Of a stretch of DNA of 64,000 bases, positions 42,775 to 51,393 are shown piece after piece. Every line of letters begins with the position of its first letter. The stretch's first letter is position 1. Position numbers and translations under genes: made by a program. The notes below the pieces were generated by a model, which saw nothing but the letters and a program-made list of their open reading frames with translations, was not told where the DNA came from and made no database searches. Source of the stretch: Leptospira perdikensis (GTDB lineage: Bacteria > Spirochaetota > Leptospiria > Leptospirales > Leptospiraceae); the NCBI RefSeq assembly GCF_004769575.1, contig NZ_RQGA01000014.1:682001-746000 (forward strand). The letters run 5' to 3'.

Positions 42775-43731
42775 TTAAACCTCTATTTCCAAACCTTCGT
42801 AAGCCATAATGATTTCTAATTTTCCATGGGGATCAAACATCTCTTTGTATTTGAGAGCCCTTAAATATACTAAATCTAACTTCTCATCGTCATAAGATGG
42901 ATCATGGTGAAACATCACTAGTTTTTTTACCTTAGCACGCAGAGCTATGTCTGTTGCAATGGACGCAGAGCTATGGCCCCAGTCAATTTTTTGTAAAGAC
43001 TCTTCGAATGTATATTGTGTATCAAAAACTAAAACATCAGCATCTCGGAAATAATCGATATAAGTGTCGATATTTTCCATCTCTTCCAAATTGAATTCTG
43101 CATCGGAAGCGAAGATAATTGCCTTTCCATCTTCCATAAACCGGTAAGAGAAACTTCCTCCTGGATGGCGCACCGCTTTACTGAAGGCTTGGATATGGGG
43201 TCCAAGTGTAATGGTCTCTCCTTCTTCCACATACTGAAAAGTTTTGTTGGCCGCATAGTGGTCGAAGGAAACAGGGAAATGGGTAAAAACAAATTGATGT
43301 TCTAACCTTTTTTCTGCGTCATTCATCGAAGAAATAAATTCAAAATGATTACCTGGTAAAAAAAGAGGAACAAAAAAAGGAATCCCTTGGATATGGTCCC
43401 AGTGGGTATGTGTTAAGATCCAATAGGCATGCCCAGTTCCTTTTCCGAAATCGGAACTCATGATTTGGTTTCCTAGTTCCCGAAGACCTGTTCCTCCATC
43501 AATAATGATCAGGTTATCTTCTTTGTCACGAATCTCCACACACGTCGTATTACCGCCGTAAGTTGATGATGAGGAGAAACTTAAAGATTTGAGAAAACTA
43601 TGGATACTTTGTTCGTTTTGAATGTCTGTAGGACTTGCCAAAGAAAGGATTTTTTCAATTTTGTGTTTAACACTTTCAGGCCGAATGGGTGAACCAATTG
43701 AACCACGGACACCCCAAAACTTGATTTTCAT
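42775..43731 (-). CDS. MBL-fold phosphodiesterase-like hydrolase
   Basis: The opening KIKFWGVRGSIGSP and the zinc motif THTHWDHIQGIPFF mark a bacterial MBL subgroup related to cyclic-nucleotide phosphodiesterases and RNase Z-like proteins. Later ligands are visible in HPGGSFSYR, IIFASDAEF and MFHHDPSYDD. The substrate is not known. It starts with ATG at 43731 and is divergent from the STAS gene with an 85-base gap; glpK follows directly. No export signal, so cytoplasmic. Confidence 0.82.
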   Translation of the reverse strand: MKIKFWGVRGSIGSPIRPESVKHKIEKILSLASPTDIQNEQSIHSFLKSLSFSSSSTYGGNTTCVEIRDKEDNLIIIDGGTGLRELGNQIMSSDFGKGTGHAYWILTHTHWDHIQGIPFFVPLFLPGNHFEFISSMNDAEKRLEHQFVFTHFPVSFDHYAANKTFQYVEEGETITLGPHIQAFSKAVRHPGGSFSYRFMEDGKAIIFASDAEFNLEEMENIDTYIDYFRDADVLVFDTQYTFEESLQKIDWGHSSASIATDIALRAKVKKLVMFHHDPSYDDEKLDLVYLRALKYKEMFDPHGKLEIIMAYEGLEIEV

Positions 43732-43816
43732 TGCTCTTTTTCTAGAGTCCTTTTTTGAAAAATCAAACGTTTTTTGATTGTATTTGGTTCTTTCAGATGT
43801 TGTCTTAACTGAAGTT

Positions 43817-44134
43817 ATGTTTCAGCATGAAATCAAACGAGAGAATGAAAAAGCCTTGGTCCTCTTGGAAGGATCCCTATCCCTTCGTGATACTCCCAAA
43901 CTGAAAGCAGATATCAAAACCTTAATTGACACACCGGAAGTTGAGGAACTAGTTTTAGACTTTAAAAACTTGAGTTATCTAGACTCTTCTGGAGTCGGGA
44001 TACTACTCCACACCTATAGTTGGACAAAGGAAAAAAACAAACAGGTTCGTATCATAAATCTCTCTGACGAAGTACGAACCATTTTTACCGTTGCCAACCT
44101 TTTAGATATCTTTCAACTGAGAGAAGAAACCTAA
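43817..44134 (+). CDS. STAS-domain anti-sigma factor antagonist
   Basis: A 105-residue single STAS domain of SpoIIAA type. The phosphorylatable serine lies in YLDSSGVGILL, the family signature. Such proteins bind an anti-sigma kinase and release a sigma factor when unphosphorylated; the partner kinase is not in the window. I start at ATG 43817 (MFQHEIK), since the earlier TTG would add a non-STAS leader. Its stop interlocks with that of pssA (CTAA). Confidence 0.85.
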   Translation: MFQHEIKRENEKALVLLEGSLSLRDTPKLKADIKTLIDTPEVEELVLDFKNLSYLDSSGVGILLHTYSWTKEKNKQVRIINLSDEVRTIFTVANLLDIFQLREET

Positions 44135-44886
44135 ACTCGGTAGTCCTGAATGGTTTGGATGAGAAAAGATACAATTCCTGAAAACACATAAAACCCAACG
44201 GCACCATACATCACATAAGGCCAACGATAGAATCCAATGGCTAGTAATAGTAAACCAAGACCCACAATACTAATCCCTAATTTTTTCCAAGAAAAAAGTC
44301 CACGAATGGCTACCTGTGGTTTACTGTATCGAAGAGTTGAAACCATAAGTAGGGCTGTGATCACAAAAAAGAGAACCGCTGTCCAAACAGGAACTTGAGA
44401 GACAGTAAACACCAAAGGAAAAATCCCAATCACTACTCCCGCTACAGGAGAAGGAAGTCCATTAAAAGATTTCGGGTCATGAGCTACGTTGAACCGAGCA
44501 AGTCTGTATGCTGCACAGATTGGATACAAAGCAGCGATGAACATACCCAAAGGGAAATAGTCTGGTTTATCAAAGATATCCAATTTAATATCATAGAAAA
44601 ACATCTTGTAAGATAAAAATCCGGGAGCGATTCCAAATGTAGTGAGATCGGCAAGACTATCTAAGTCAGCACCAAGTTCACTCGTACAGTTGAGCGCACG
44701 GGCAGCCATTCCATCAAAACCATCGAATAACGCGGCCAAGATGATAAATACTCCAGCAAGGGAATACAGTTCGTGGGAATTTGAGTGGGATGGATTTGTT
44801 TCAGCAACAAGTAACATAGAAACAAAACCTAAGGTTAAGTTTCCGAGAGTCAGAGTATTGGGAATCCAAGTAAGTTTTAGTTTCAT
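44131..44886 (-). CDS. pssA: CDP-diacylglycerol-serine O-phosphatidyltransferase
   Basis: It makes phosphatidylserine, precursor of phosphatidylethanolamine, in the inner membrane. The CDP-alcohol phosphotransferase motif DGxxARx8GxxxDxxxD is present as FDGFDGMAARAL followed by GADLDSLAD. About seven hydrophobic segments match the family. It is the last gene of the lexA-led run; its ATG overlaps the tsaD stop by four bases. Confidence 0.92.
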   Translation of the reverse strand: MKLKLTWIPNTLTLGNLTLGFVSMLLVAETNPSHSNSHELYSLAGVFIILAALFDGFDGMAARALNCTSELGADLDSLADLTTFGIAPGFLSYKMFFYDIKLDIFDKPDYFPLGMFIAALYPICAAYRLARFNVAHDPKSFNGLPSPVAGVVIGIFPLVFTVSQVPVWTAVLFFVITALLMVSTLRYSKPQVAIRGLFSWKKLGISIVGLGLLLLAIGFYRWPYVMYGAVGFYVFSGIVSFLIQTIQDYRV

Positions 44887-45908
44887 AATGTTTGTTCAAA
44901 GTTTCGTTTGGGACTTACCTTAAAGTCGAGCCCCACAAAAGATTTTTGTTTCCAGAGATGGTATCCAAGACATGCCACCATCGCTCCGTTATCTGTGCAG
45001 TAAATTTTTTTACCAGGATAAAATAGATCAAATTTGGACCTTTCTTTTTCGGCCTCCAAACTTTCCCGGAGGGTCCCGTTGGCAAGCACCCCGCCGGCAG
45101 CAACCACGGTCCGGATTCCGGTTTTGGCAACGGCTTTGCGGATATTGCGGGTGACGAGTTCAAAGGCTGTCTTTTGGAAGAAATAGGAAATTTTTTCCAC
45201 GGGAGGTGGTGTTGTTTGGGATTTCAGGTAATAAAGGACGGCCGTCTTTAACCCACTGTAAGAAAATCGAATCCGATCCTCTCCATCTTCTTTTAAAAGT
45301 TTCGGAAATGGATTTACCTCAACTTCCTTTAATTGGTAGGCATTTGCCTTGGCTTCGAGATAAGGACCACCCGGATAAGGAAGATTTAGAACCGCACTTA
45401 CTTTATCAAAAGCTTCACCTAAAGAATCGTCCCTTGTGTCGGCAAAAATTTCCAAATCACCAAATCCTTTATAAAGATAAATGGATGAATTTCCTCCGGA
45501 AAGCAAAACCCCTAACCAAGGAAAGGGAGGGAGTTCTCTTTCCAGACCAATCACTGCCAGGTGAGCCTCCAGATGATTGACGGCCACAATCGGAATTTGA
45601 TGCACTAGAGAAATACATCGTGCGAGTTGTGCGCCAATCATAAGTGAGCCAACTAATCCTGGGTAGGTGGTAACAGCCACATAAGCTAAATCAGAATATT
45701 CAATGCCTGCCTCCTCCATGGAAACAGCAAGGAGAGAATTGATTTTTTCTAAATGGGCTCTCGAAGCAATTTCTGGAACCACACCGCGGTAAGGGGAATG
45801 AGAATCAATTTGACTATAAATTTTTAGGGAAAGAAGATCCTTACCATCGCGAACGATGGCAATTGAAGTTTCATCACAACTAGATTCGATTCCTAACCCG
45901 TAGGTCAT
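44883..45908 (-). CDS. tsaD: tRNA N6-adenosine threonylcarbamoyltransferase TsaD
   Basis: TsaD transfers threonylcarbamoyl to A37 of tRNAs that read ANN codons. IESSCDETS and GVVPEIASRAH open the ASKHA fold; the metal-site HLEAH is at about 109-113; VLLSGGNSSIY and the late CTDNGAMVA complete the family set. Length is normal. It starts one base into the ctpA stop (TAATG). tsaB and tsaE are not in the window. Confidence 0.94.
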   Translation of the reverse strand: MTYGLGIESSCDETSIAIVRDGKDLLSLKIYSQIDSHSPYRGVVPEIASRAHLEKINSLLAVSMEEAGIEYSDLAYVAVTTYPGLVGSLMIGAQLARCISLVHQIPIVAVNHLEAHLAVIGLERELPPFPWLGVLLSGGNSSIYLYKGFGDLEIFADTRDDSLGEAFDKVSAVLNLPYPGGPYLEAKANAYQLKEVEVNPFPKLLKEDGEDRIRFSYSGLKTAVLYYLKSQTTPPPVEKISYFFQKTAFELVTRNIRKAVAKTGIRTVVAAGGVLANGTLRESLEAEKERSKFDLFYPGKKIYCTDNGAMVACLGYHLWKQKSFVGLDFKVSPKRNFEQTL

Positions 45909-47299
45909 TATTTCAGAACACGAATCGCTTCGGCAAGTTGTGTATCTAAATCCAATCTTGGTTTCGTATTGGAAGAACCGGCTCTCATTTCATTGAATAA
46001 AAAGATACGAGTGACTGAGTCGGAAATAGTTAGATTTTCTTTTTTGAGTAGAGTGGAAAAATCGGCCAATGCAGTATCATTGTATTCGGCATGGGTTTCT
46101 AAAAAGGGACGAATCAAATTCTTTTTAAAAAGTTTTTCCAAAGCATACTTTTCATCTTCACTAGCAGCAATTGGATTCACAATATGATCAGGTGTGATTC
46201 CCTTTCCATGAATGGATACACCAGATGGTGTGTAGTATTTTTGAATGGTGATAGCAACACCCGTTCCACCGGATAGAGGGAAAATCGACTGCACACTTCC
46301 CTTTCCAAAACTTTGTGTTCCAACCACAACAGCGCGTTTGTTATCTTTTAAAGCACCAGCTAAAATTTCCGAAGCACTCGCAGAACCCCCGTTCACCAAA
46401 ATGGCAATCGGAATGTCTAAAAACTTTTTCTCTTTTTTATCTGCTTTATAACTTTTCACAAGGATCCCACCACGACCTTTAACCGATACAATCTCTGCTT
46501 CCGAAGGTAAAAAGAGATCCGCAAGATCAATCGCTAAATCCAAAAGTCCACCTGGATTCATTCTTAAATCGATCACTAGTTTTTTGGCACCGGCATCTTT
46601 CATCGCAGTCACGGCGTTTGCAAATTCTTTGGCAGTGGTTTCTTTCCCCATAAACTGAACCAATTTGATATAACCAGTCTCCGTTTCAGGAAGGTAATGC
46701 GATCTAACATAACGAATTTGAATGAGTTCTCTGACCAAGTTTACAACAAAAGGATCTTTGATTCCCTTTCTTTCTATTTTCATCGAAATAGAAGACCCGA
46801 CGTCCCCACGCATCATGCCAATGGATTCTGATAACGAAACAGACTTGGTGCTTCTACCATTGATCTCAATGATTTTGTCTTGAGGTTGGAGACCAGCCTT
46901 CCAAGCAGGAGTTCCTTCGATTGGGGCCACAATGATAAAAGCATTTTCTTGGAAACTAATCTCTACGCCGATTCCCCCAAAACTTCCTTTGGTTTCATTT
47001 TGTAATTCACCAAATTCATCGGTGTCTAAAAATCTAGTGTGAGGATCACCTAAACTCTGCAAGGCGCCAAGAATGGCACCAGTATAGATTTTTTTCTCGT
47101 CTTGTGGATCCACATAATCGTTTTCAATATAAGAAACCACTTCATGGAGTATTTGTAAGTATTTTTCACCATCAGTGGAAATGGCTTTTACCTTCTCCTG
47201 GCTCACAAAAAAAACAAGGGCCACCAAACAAGAGGTAACAGTCCCCCAAATGATACGTTCCGATATTTTGATTTTATTCATTTCCATAAATTGACTCAT
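45908..47299 (-). CDS. ctpA: C-terminal processing peptidase, S41 family
   Basis: A membrane-tethered or exported serine protease. An N-terminal membrane segment (about 15-33) precedes a PDZ domain (about 105-190) and the S41 catalytic core. The serine/lysine dyad is Ser306 in NGGSASASE and Lys333 in TQSFGKGSVQ. It degrades or trims envelope proteins at their C-termini. Three in-frame ATGs (47299, 47287, 47281) are possible starts; no clear ribosome-binding site decides. It overlaps the small lipoprotein gene upstream and tsaD downstream. Confidence 0.9.
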   Translation of the reverse strand: MSQFMEMNKIKISERIIWGTVTSCLVALVFFVSQEKVKAISTDGEKYLQILHEVVSYIENDYVDPQDEKKIYTGAILGALQSLGDPHTRFLDTDEFGELQNETKGSFGGIGVEISFQENAFIIVAPIEGTPAWKAGLQPQDKIIEINGRSTKSVSLSESIGMMRGDVGSSISMKIERKGIKDPFVVNLVRELIQIRYVRSHYLPETETGYIKLVQFMGKETTAKEFANAVTAMKDAGAKKLVIDLRMNPGGLLDLAIDLADLFLPSEAEIVSVKGRGGILVKSYKADKKEKKFLDIPIAILVNGGSASASEILAGALKDNKRAVVVGTQSFGKGSVQSIFPLSGGTGVAITIQKYYTPSGVSIHGKGITPDHIVNPIAASEDEKYALEKLFKKNLIRPFLETHAEYNDTALADFSTLLKKENLTISDSVTRIFLFNEMRAGSSNTKPRLDLDTQLAEAIRVLK

Positions 47300-47564
47300 A
47301 CAGGGCTTTGTTTTCTTTTTTTAACATTTCTTTTGCTTCCGGGATAGACAACCGGTAGACTTCGCAGGCCTCTTCAAAGAGAGCACTGTCCGTAGGTGTC
47401 GGCCGTTTGGTGTCTGCCATAAGACCTGTCTGGATGCGGTTTTGAGCAAACCTTTCCAAAACACGTTTTAAGTCATAGGCATCAATTTCTTGTTTTTTAG
47501 GAGCGCAAGAGAGGATAAGGAAGAGAAGGAGAAATGTTGGGAAAGAGAAGAGATGTTTCGACAT
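47274..47564 (-). CDS. Small lipoprotein of unknown function
   Basis: The ATG at 47564 (MSKHLF) gives a signal peptide ending LILSC with Cys at about residue 20; the mature part is about 76 charged helical residues. The earlier TTG would add a non-signal leader. It sits between lexA and ctpA; possibly a helper of CtpA, as some lipoprotein adaptors are, but this is only an inference from position. Confidence 0.68.
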   Translation of the reverse strand: MSKHLFSFPTFLLLFLILSCAPKKQEIDAYDLKRVLERFAQNRIQTGLMADTKRPTPTDSALFEEACEVYRLSIPEAKEMLKKENKALYESIYGNE

Positions 47565-47600
47565 CCCTTCTAAACTCACTCCCAACCAGACTTTGGTCAA

Positions 47601-48209
47601 TCAGTAAATGCGATAGAGTCCGATTAGTTTCCCAATAATCGTAGCCTTTTTTGTATGAATGGGTTTCAGTTTCACGTTTCTTGGTTCCAAACGAATCATG
47701 TCTGGTTCTTTATAAAACACTTTAAGGGTGGCTTCGTTTTCAATCATCGCCACAACAATTTCCCCATTCCTGGCCGTGTCTTTTTTTTGTATGATGGCAA
47801 TGTCACCATCACTAATCCCTGCTTCCACCATAGAATCTCCTTTCACACGTAAGGCAAAGGTTCCTGGTTTTGTTGCAAGGTCTTCTGGAACCGCAATGTA
47901 TTCTTCAATATTTTCTTCCGCAAGGATAGGAGAACCCGCCGCCACTTGGCCCAGGAGAGGAATTCCCGAAGCACGGACGAGAAGTGCCTCGTCCCCATTT
48001 CCTTTTAGAAGTTCTATGGCTCGACTTTGGTTTTTAGAAGTGCGAATGTACCCTTTTTTTTCTATGGCTTTTAGATGATCGTAAGCACCCTTAGCCGTAA
48101 TCCCAAACTGGTCACCAATCTCACGAATGGTGGGCGGGAACCCTTTCTCGCGCACCGTGTCCGATATATATTGTAAAACAAATTCCTGTTTTTCCGTGAG
48201 ATCTTTCAT
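47601..48209 (-). CDS. lexA: LexA repressor
   Basis: The SOS-response repressor. The N-terminal winged helix (1-65) is followed by the self-cleaving peptidase domain. The cleavage bond is Ala91-Gly92 in QVAAGSP, the nucleophile is Ser126 in GDSMVEAG, and the general base is Lys163 in ENEATLK. It is 202 residues, the normal length. The operator motif TTTGN5CAAA described for a Leptospira LexA does not appear in the 50-base gap upstream. The -10 box ends seven bases before the ATG with no ribosome-binding site, so the mRNA may be leaderless. Confidence 0.94.
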   Translation of the reverse strand: MKDLTEKQEFVLQYISDTVREKGFPPTIREIGDQFGITAKGAYDHLKAIEKKGYIRTSKNQSRAIELLKGNGDEALLVRASGIPLLGQVAAGSPILAEENIEEYIAVPEDLATKPGTFALRVKGDSMVEAGISDGDIAIIQKKDTARNGEIVVAMIENEATLKVFYKEPDMIRLEPRNVKLKPIHTKKATIIGKLIGLYRIY

Positions 48210-48216
48210 ACTAAAC

Positions 48217-48245
48217 AGATAACTAGGAAATAGGTGTTATGTCAA
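48217..48245 (-). promoter_or_regulatory. lexA promoter
   Basis: On the minus strand TTGACA (48245-48240), 17 bases, then TTATCT (48222-48217). The -35 is perfect. The predicted transcription start falls at or within two bases of the lexA ATG (48209). Confidence 0.6.
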
Positions 48246-48259
48246 CAAAAAACTAGGGG

Positions 48260-49441
48260 TTATAACTTTAAATACTCACTTTTCAAAACAAAACTTCCTT
48301 CTTCCACAATGGCTTCCCCTGATTCCACACCCGTTGTGATCTCAACCCAATGGTCATAGGATTTACCGATTCCAATTTTTTTGGCAGAAAAAGATCCGTC
48401 TCCGTTACGAACAAATACATAATTCTCCCCTTCGATTTTATGGATACAATCAGAAGGAATCACCTTTGCTTTGTTCAGCGATGATTCAACCATAGCGCCG
48501 ACAACGGTTGCAGTCACACTTTGCCCCGGACGAAGTCTCCCTTTAGAGTTTCTAACTTCCAATCGGATCTCTGCTGTTTTTTTAATAGGATCAATCACAT
48601 CACCTACATGTGAGACCACGGCTCTTAAAGATTCATCTTTCGAACCAATAGGAATGACTTTGGCCTCGTTACCCATACGAATGGATGTTAGATCTTTTTC
48701 ATATACTTCTAAATTAATCCAAAGTACACTCAAATCTGCAACCGTGAATAAATTGTCACGTGCATTTACCGCCTGACCAATGATAGCTTCTCTTTCAGTA
48801 ACAGTTCCCGAAATGGGGGTCCTAATGTATAAGTTTTTGGAATTATACTTTCCTGCTTCCAAGTTAGCGATTTCAGAATCATTAAGGCCTAAATTTTCCA
48901 AAGCATTTCTAGATGTTTCCATTTCCGCTTTGACAGATTTATAATCCATTAAAGACATTTCGTATTCTTTGGCTGAAGTCACTTTTCTTTCATAAAGATC
49001 TTTGGCTCTGTCTGCTTGGACTTTGAGTGCCTCAAGTCTTGCTCTGGCTTTTAAATAATTAGCTTCTGTGGTTCCCAGTTCCACCGATTGAATAGAAGCG
49101 AGGGCAGTGCTTTTTTTGACATGTTCCCCTTCCTTCACAAAAACCTGTACAATTCTTCCGCTCACTCTCGACCCAACTTTGGCCACACTATTCATATCAT
49201 ACGAAACGGTTCCAGGAAGTTGAAGTTCTTCCTCGAGAGCTTTTTCTTCCAAATAAACAATGGAAAATGGATGGTTCTTCTGGATTTCTTGAGAGATAAC
49301 GAACTTCGATTTGTCCTCGGTTAATGCTTCCGTTTTTTTACCAGCACCAAAAAACCTGAAATAACCAAAGTATGCCAAACTAGCAACAAGTGCGAGGATA
49401 CTCAAAGATCTAATATTCTTAAAATTGAATTCTGTTTTCAT
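48260..49441 (-). CDS. RND efflux periplasmic adaptor (CzcB/CusB type)
   Basis: The membrane-fusion subunit links inner-membrane pump and outer-membrane channel. An N-terminal anchor (about 12-29) is followed by the lipoyl half-motif VGSRVSGRIVQVFVKEGEHV, a long alpha-hairpin (about 130-195) and the second lipoyl half and barrel. No His-rich or Met-rich metal-binding N-terminus is visible, unlike CusB with its Mets. It lies six bases after the outer-membrane gene. Confidence 0.88.
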   Translation of the reverse strand: MKTEFNFKNIRSLSILALVASLAYFGYFRFFGAGKKTEALTEDKSKFVISQEIQKNHPFSIVYLEEKALEEELQLPGTVSYDMNSVAKVGSRVSGRIVQVFVKEGEHVKKSTALASIQSVELGTTEANYLKARARLEALKVQADRAKDLYERKVTSAKEYEMSLMDYKSVKAEMETSRNALENLGLNDSEIANLEAGKYNSKNLYIRTPISGTVTEREAIIGQAVNARDNLFTVADLSVLWINLEVYEKDLTSIRMGNEAKVIPIGSKDESLRAVVSHVGDVIDPIKKTAEIRLEVRNSKGRLRPGQSVTATVVGAMVESSLNKAKVIPSDCIHKIEGENYVFVRNGDGSFSAKKIGIGKSYDHWVEITTGVESGEAIVEEGSFVLKSEYLKL

Positions 49442-49447
49442 ATAAAT

Positions 49448-50773
49448 TTAAAACTCCGAGCTATCCATCTTTCCGATAGAAGCTTTGTATCCTTCCAAAG
49501 CATTGTAATAGAGATAAATGATTTCATAATAACTACGAAGGACACTAAGATAGTTTTTCTCCGCTTCCAAAAAGGTTACTAAATTCGATGCTCCGCGAAT
49601 GTAAGCAAGCCTTGACTTCTCTTGTACTTCTTTGTTTTTTTCTAGAAGTCCCATTTTTTGGTAATCTAATAATTGTGATTCCCGTGCTTGTAACTCTTTA
49701 ATCGCAGCAGAAATTTCTGACATGATTTCATTTCTTTTGGCATCAACATCAAATCCTAATTTTTTATAGGACTCTTCTGACTTTAGAATTTCCCCTTGTT
49801 TCCGATCAAATAAAGGAAGTGGGGTTGCTGCATACAAACCAGTTACATTCTCATTTCCTTTATTCAAAAATTCGATACCAAGGGTTAAAGGAGGAATGAT
49901 CTCTCGTTTTTTTAATTCGATATTCATTCGTTCTTTCTGTTGGCGAATTTTTAAAGCAACCAAATCAGGTCTTTCTTCAATATCAAAATCGTTCAAATCA
50001 ATCCCGAACTCACGAGTGGATATAAACTCTAATCTCCCCTTGATACTTAAGGGAGAGTTGACATCGGAAATTCCAATAAGAATCCTTAAGTTCTTAACCA
50101 CCTGAGCACGAAGAATCCTTGCATTTCGGTATTCTCGTTCAATTTGTACTCGCTCTAATGCCAATCGATCATACTCTAAAAAAGAGATATCGCCTTTTTC
50201 GGCTCTCAGTTTTGTCAGATCCAAAAGGTCTTGGTAGTTTTCCAAAAACTCTTTTTGGTAATTGATCTGTTCTGTTACGTAAAGATAAGTCCAAAAATTT
50301 TGTCTGAGACGCAAACGAAACAAACGATCAAAATCACGAAAACTAGCTATCGTTCCTAAAAACTCTTGTTTGGCGACTTTTTCTCGCTGAGGAATCACCC
50401 CACTCATATCGAAAGGTTGGTTGTAAATAAAGGAAGTTTCTGCTCTCCCTGTTGCTGCATTAGCGGAAGCTCCAATAAACTGCTGTTGCATATTCATAAT
50501 CGGGTTATAATACAAACTTGCAGTGATGATATCGCCACGGGCCATACCAATGTTTTGTTTTTCACGTAGATACAGCGGGTTACTAGTCACGGCAAAGTTT
50601 TCTAATTCGTCCAAGTTCCACTTTTCTTTTGAGTCTTGAGCCCGAGAATCTTCACCAAGGAAAAACAATTCTTCTTTAGAATGAAGTTCATACACTGCCT
50701 TTTCTTTCGGAAAAATAGCGATGGAAAACATTCCTAAAAGGAAAAAAAACAAAAACTTCCAAATGAATTTCAT
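49448..50773 (-). CDS. TolC-family outer-membrane efflux protein (CzcC-like)
   Basis: A signal peptide (about 1-22) precedes two long helical repeats of OEP type; paired blocks such as NIGMARGDIITASLYYNP in the first half and IRQQKERMNIELKKRE in the second support it. It forms the exit duct of the tripartite pump. Its ATG overlaps the pyrophosphatase stop by four bases. Confidence 0.86.
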   Translation of the reverse strand: MKFIWKFLFFFLLGMFSIAIFPKEKAVYELHSKEELFFLGEDSRAQDSKEKWNLDELENFAVTSNPLYLREKQNIGMARGDIITASLYYNPIMNMQQQFIGASANAATGRAETSFIYNQPFDMSGVIPQREKVAKQEFLGTIASFRDFDRLFRLRLRQNFWTYLYVTEQINYQKEFLENYQDLLDLTKLRAEKGDISFLEYDRLALERVQIEREYRNARILRAQVVKNLRILIGISDVNSPLSIKGRLEFISTREFGIDLNDFDIEERPDLVALKIRQQKERMNIELKKREIIPPLTLGIEFLNKGNENVTGLYAATPLPLFDRKQGEILKSEESYKKLGFDVDAKRNEIMSEISAAIKELQARESQLLDYQKMGLLEKNKEVQEKSRLAYIRGASNLVTFLEAEKNYLSVLRSYYEIIYLYYNALEGYKASIGKMDSSEF

Positions 50774-51393
50774 ACAGTTACAAATTTCTTTATATAGTCT
50801 TCGATACCATACTGGATGACTTTAATTGCTTCAGTTCTGTCATAAACTTCTGTAATTTCGACAGTTCCTGTTGAAGGAGAATTCGGATCCAATTTATAAG
50901 TTAAAAAGTAATGGTGAAGTTTGTTGATGAGTGCTTTCGGAACCTCTGAAATATCTTTGATTTGACCGAACACTTCGTCTCCTTTGAGAACGGCGACAAT
51001 TTTGTCATCTGCCTCGCCCTTATCAATCATTCGAAGCCCACCAATTGGAATTACTGTTAAGATCATATTTCCATGAGTGATTGGATTCACACTGAGAACA
51101 CAAATGTCGATAGGGTCTCCATCACCAATGATGTCGGCTCTTCCTACAACTTCCGAACAATGTTTACCAGAAGCTTCACCCGAAAAGGTTCTTGGAATAA
51201 ATCCATAGAGAGTTGGAGAACGGTTACTATACTTTTGTGGTCGATCCACACGAATGAATCCCGATGCTTTATCGATTTCATATTTTACAGTATCTTGTGG
51301 GGTGAGTTCAATGAATACATCTAACTCATCGGGAGCTTTTGGTCCCAGTTCCAATCCATGCCATGGGTGCGCTACGTAATAATTCGGTTTCAT
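50770..51393 (-). CDS. ppa: Soluble family I inorganic pyrophosphatase
   Basis: It hydrolyses PPi, driving biosynthesis. Active-site blocks are [20 protein letters not shown] and the metal-binding [11 protein letters not shown]. At 207 residues it is slightly longer than E. coli Ppa (about 175). Unusually it is embedded in the metal-efflux operon: four-base ATGA overlaps join it to the pump gene upstream and the outer-membrane gene downstream. Confidence 0.92.
   Translation of the reverse strand: MKPNYYVAHPWHGLELGPKAPDELDVFIELTPQDTVKYEIDKASGFIRVDRPQKYSNRSPTLYGFIPRTFSGEASGKHCSEVVGRADIIGDGDPIDICVLSVNPITHGNMILTVIPIGGLRMIDKGEADDKIVAVLKGDEVFGQIKDISEVPKALINKLHHYFLTYKLDPNSPSTGTVEITEVYDRTEAIKVIQYGIEDYIKKFVTV

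Noticed and set aside
48210..48259. LexA operator upstream of lexA
   Set aside because: No TTTGN5CAAA or near match on either strand; the closest stretch, TTTG-TTGAC-ATAA, fails the second half.
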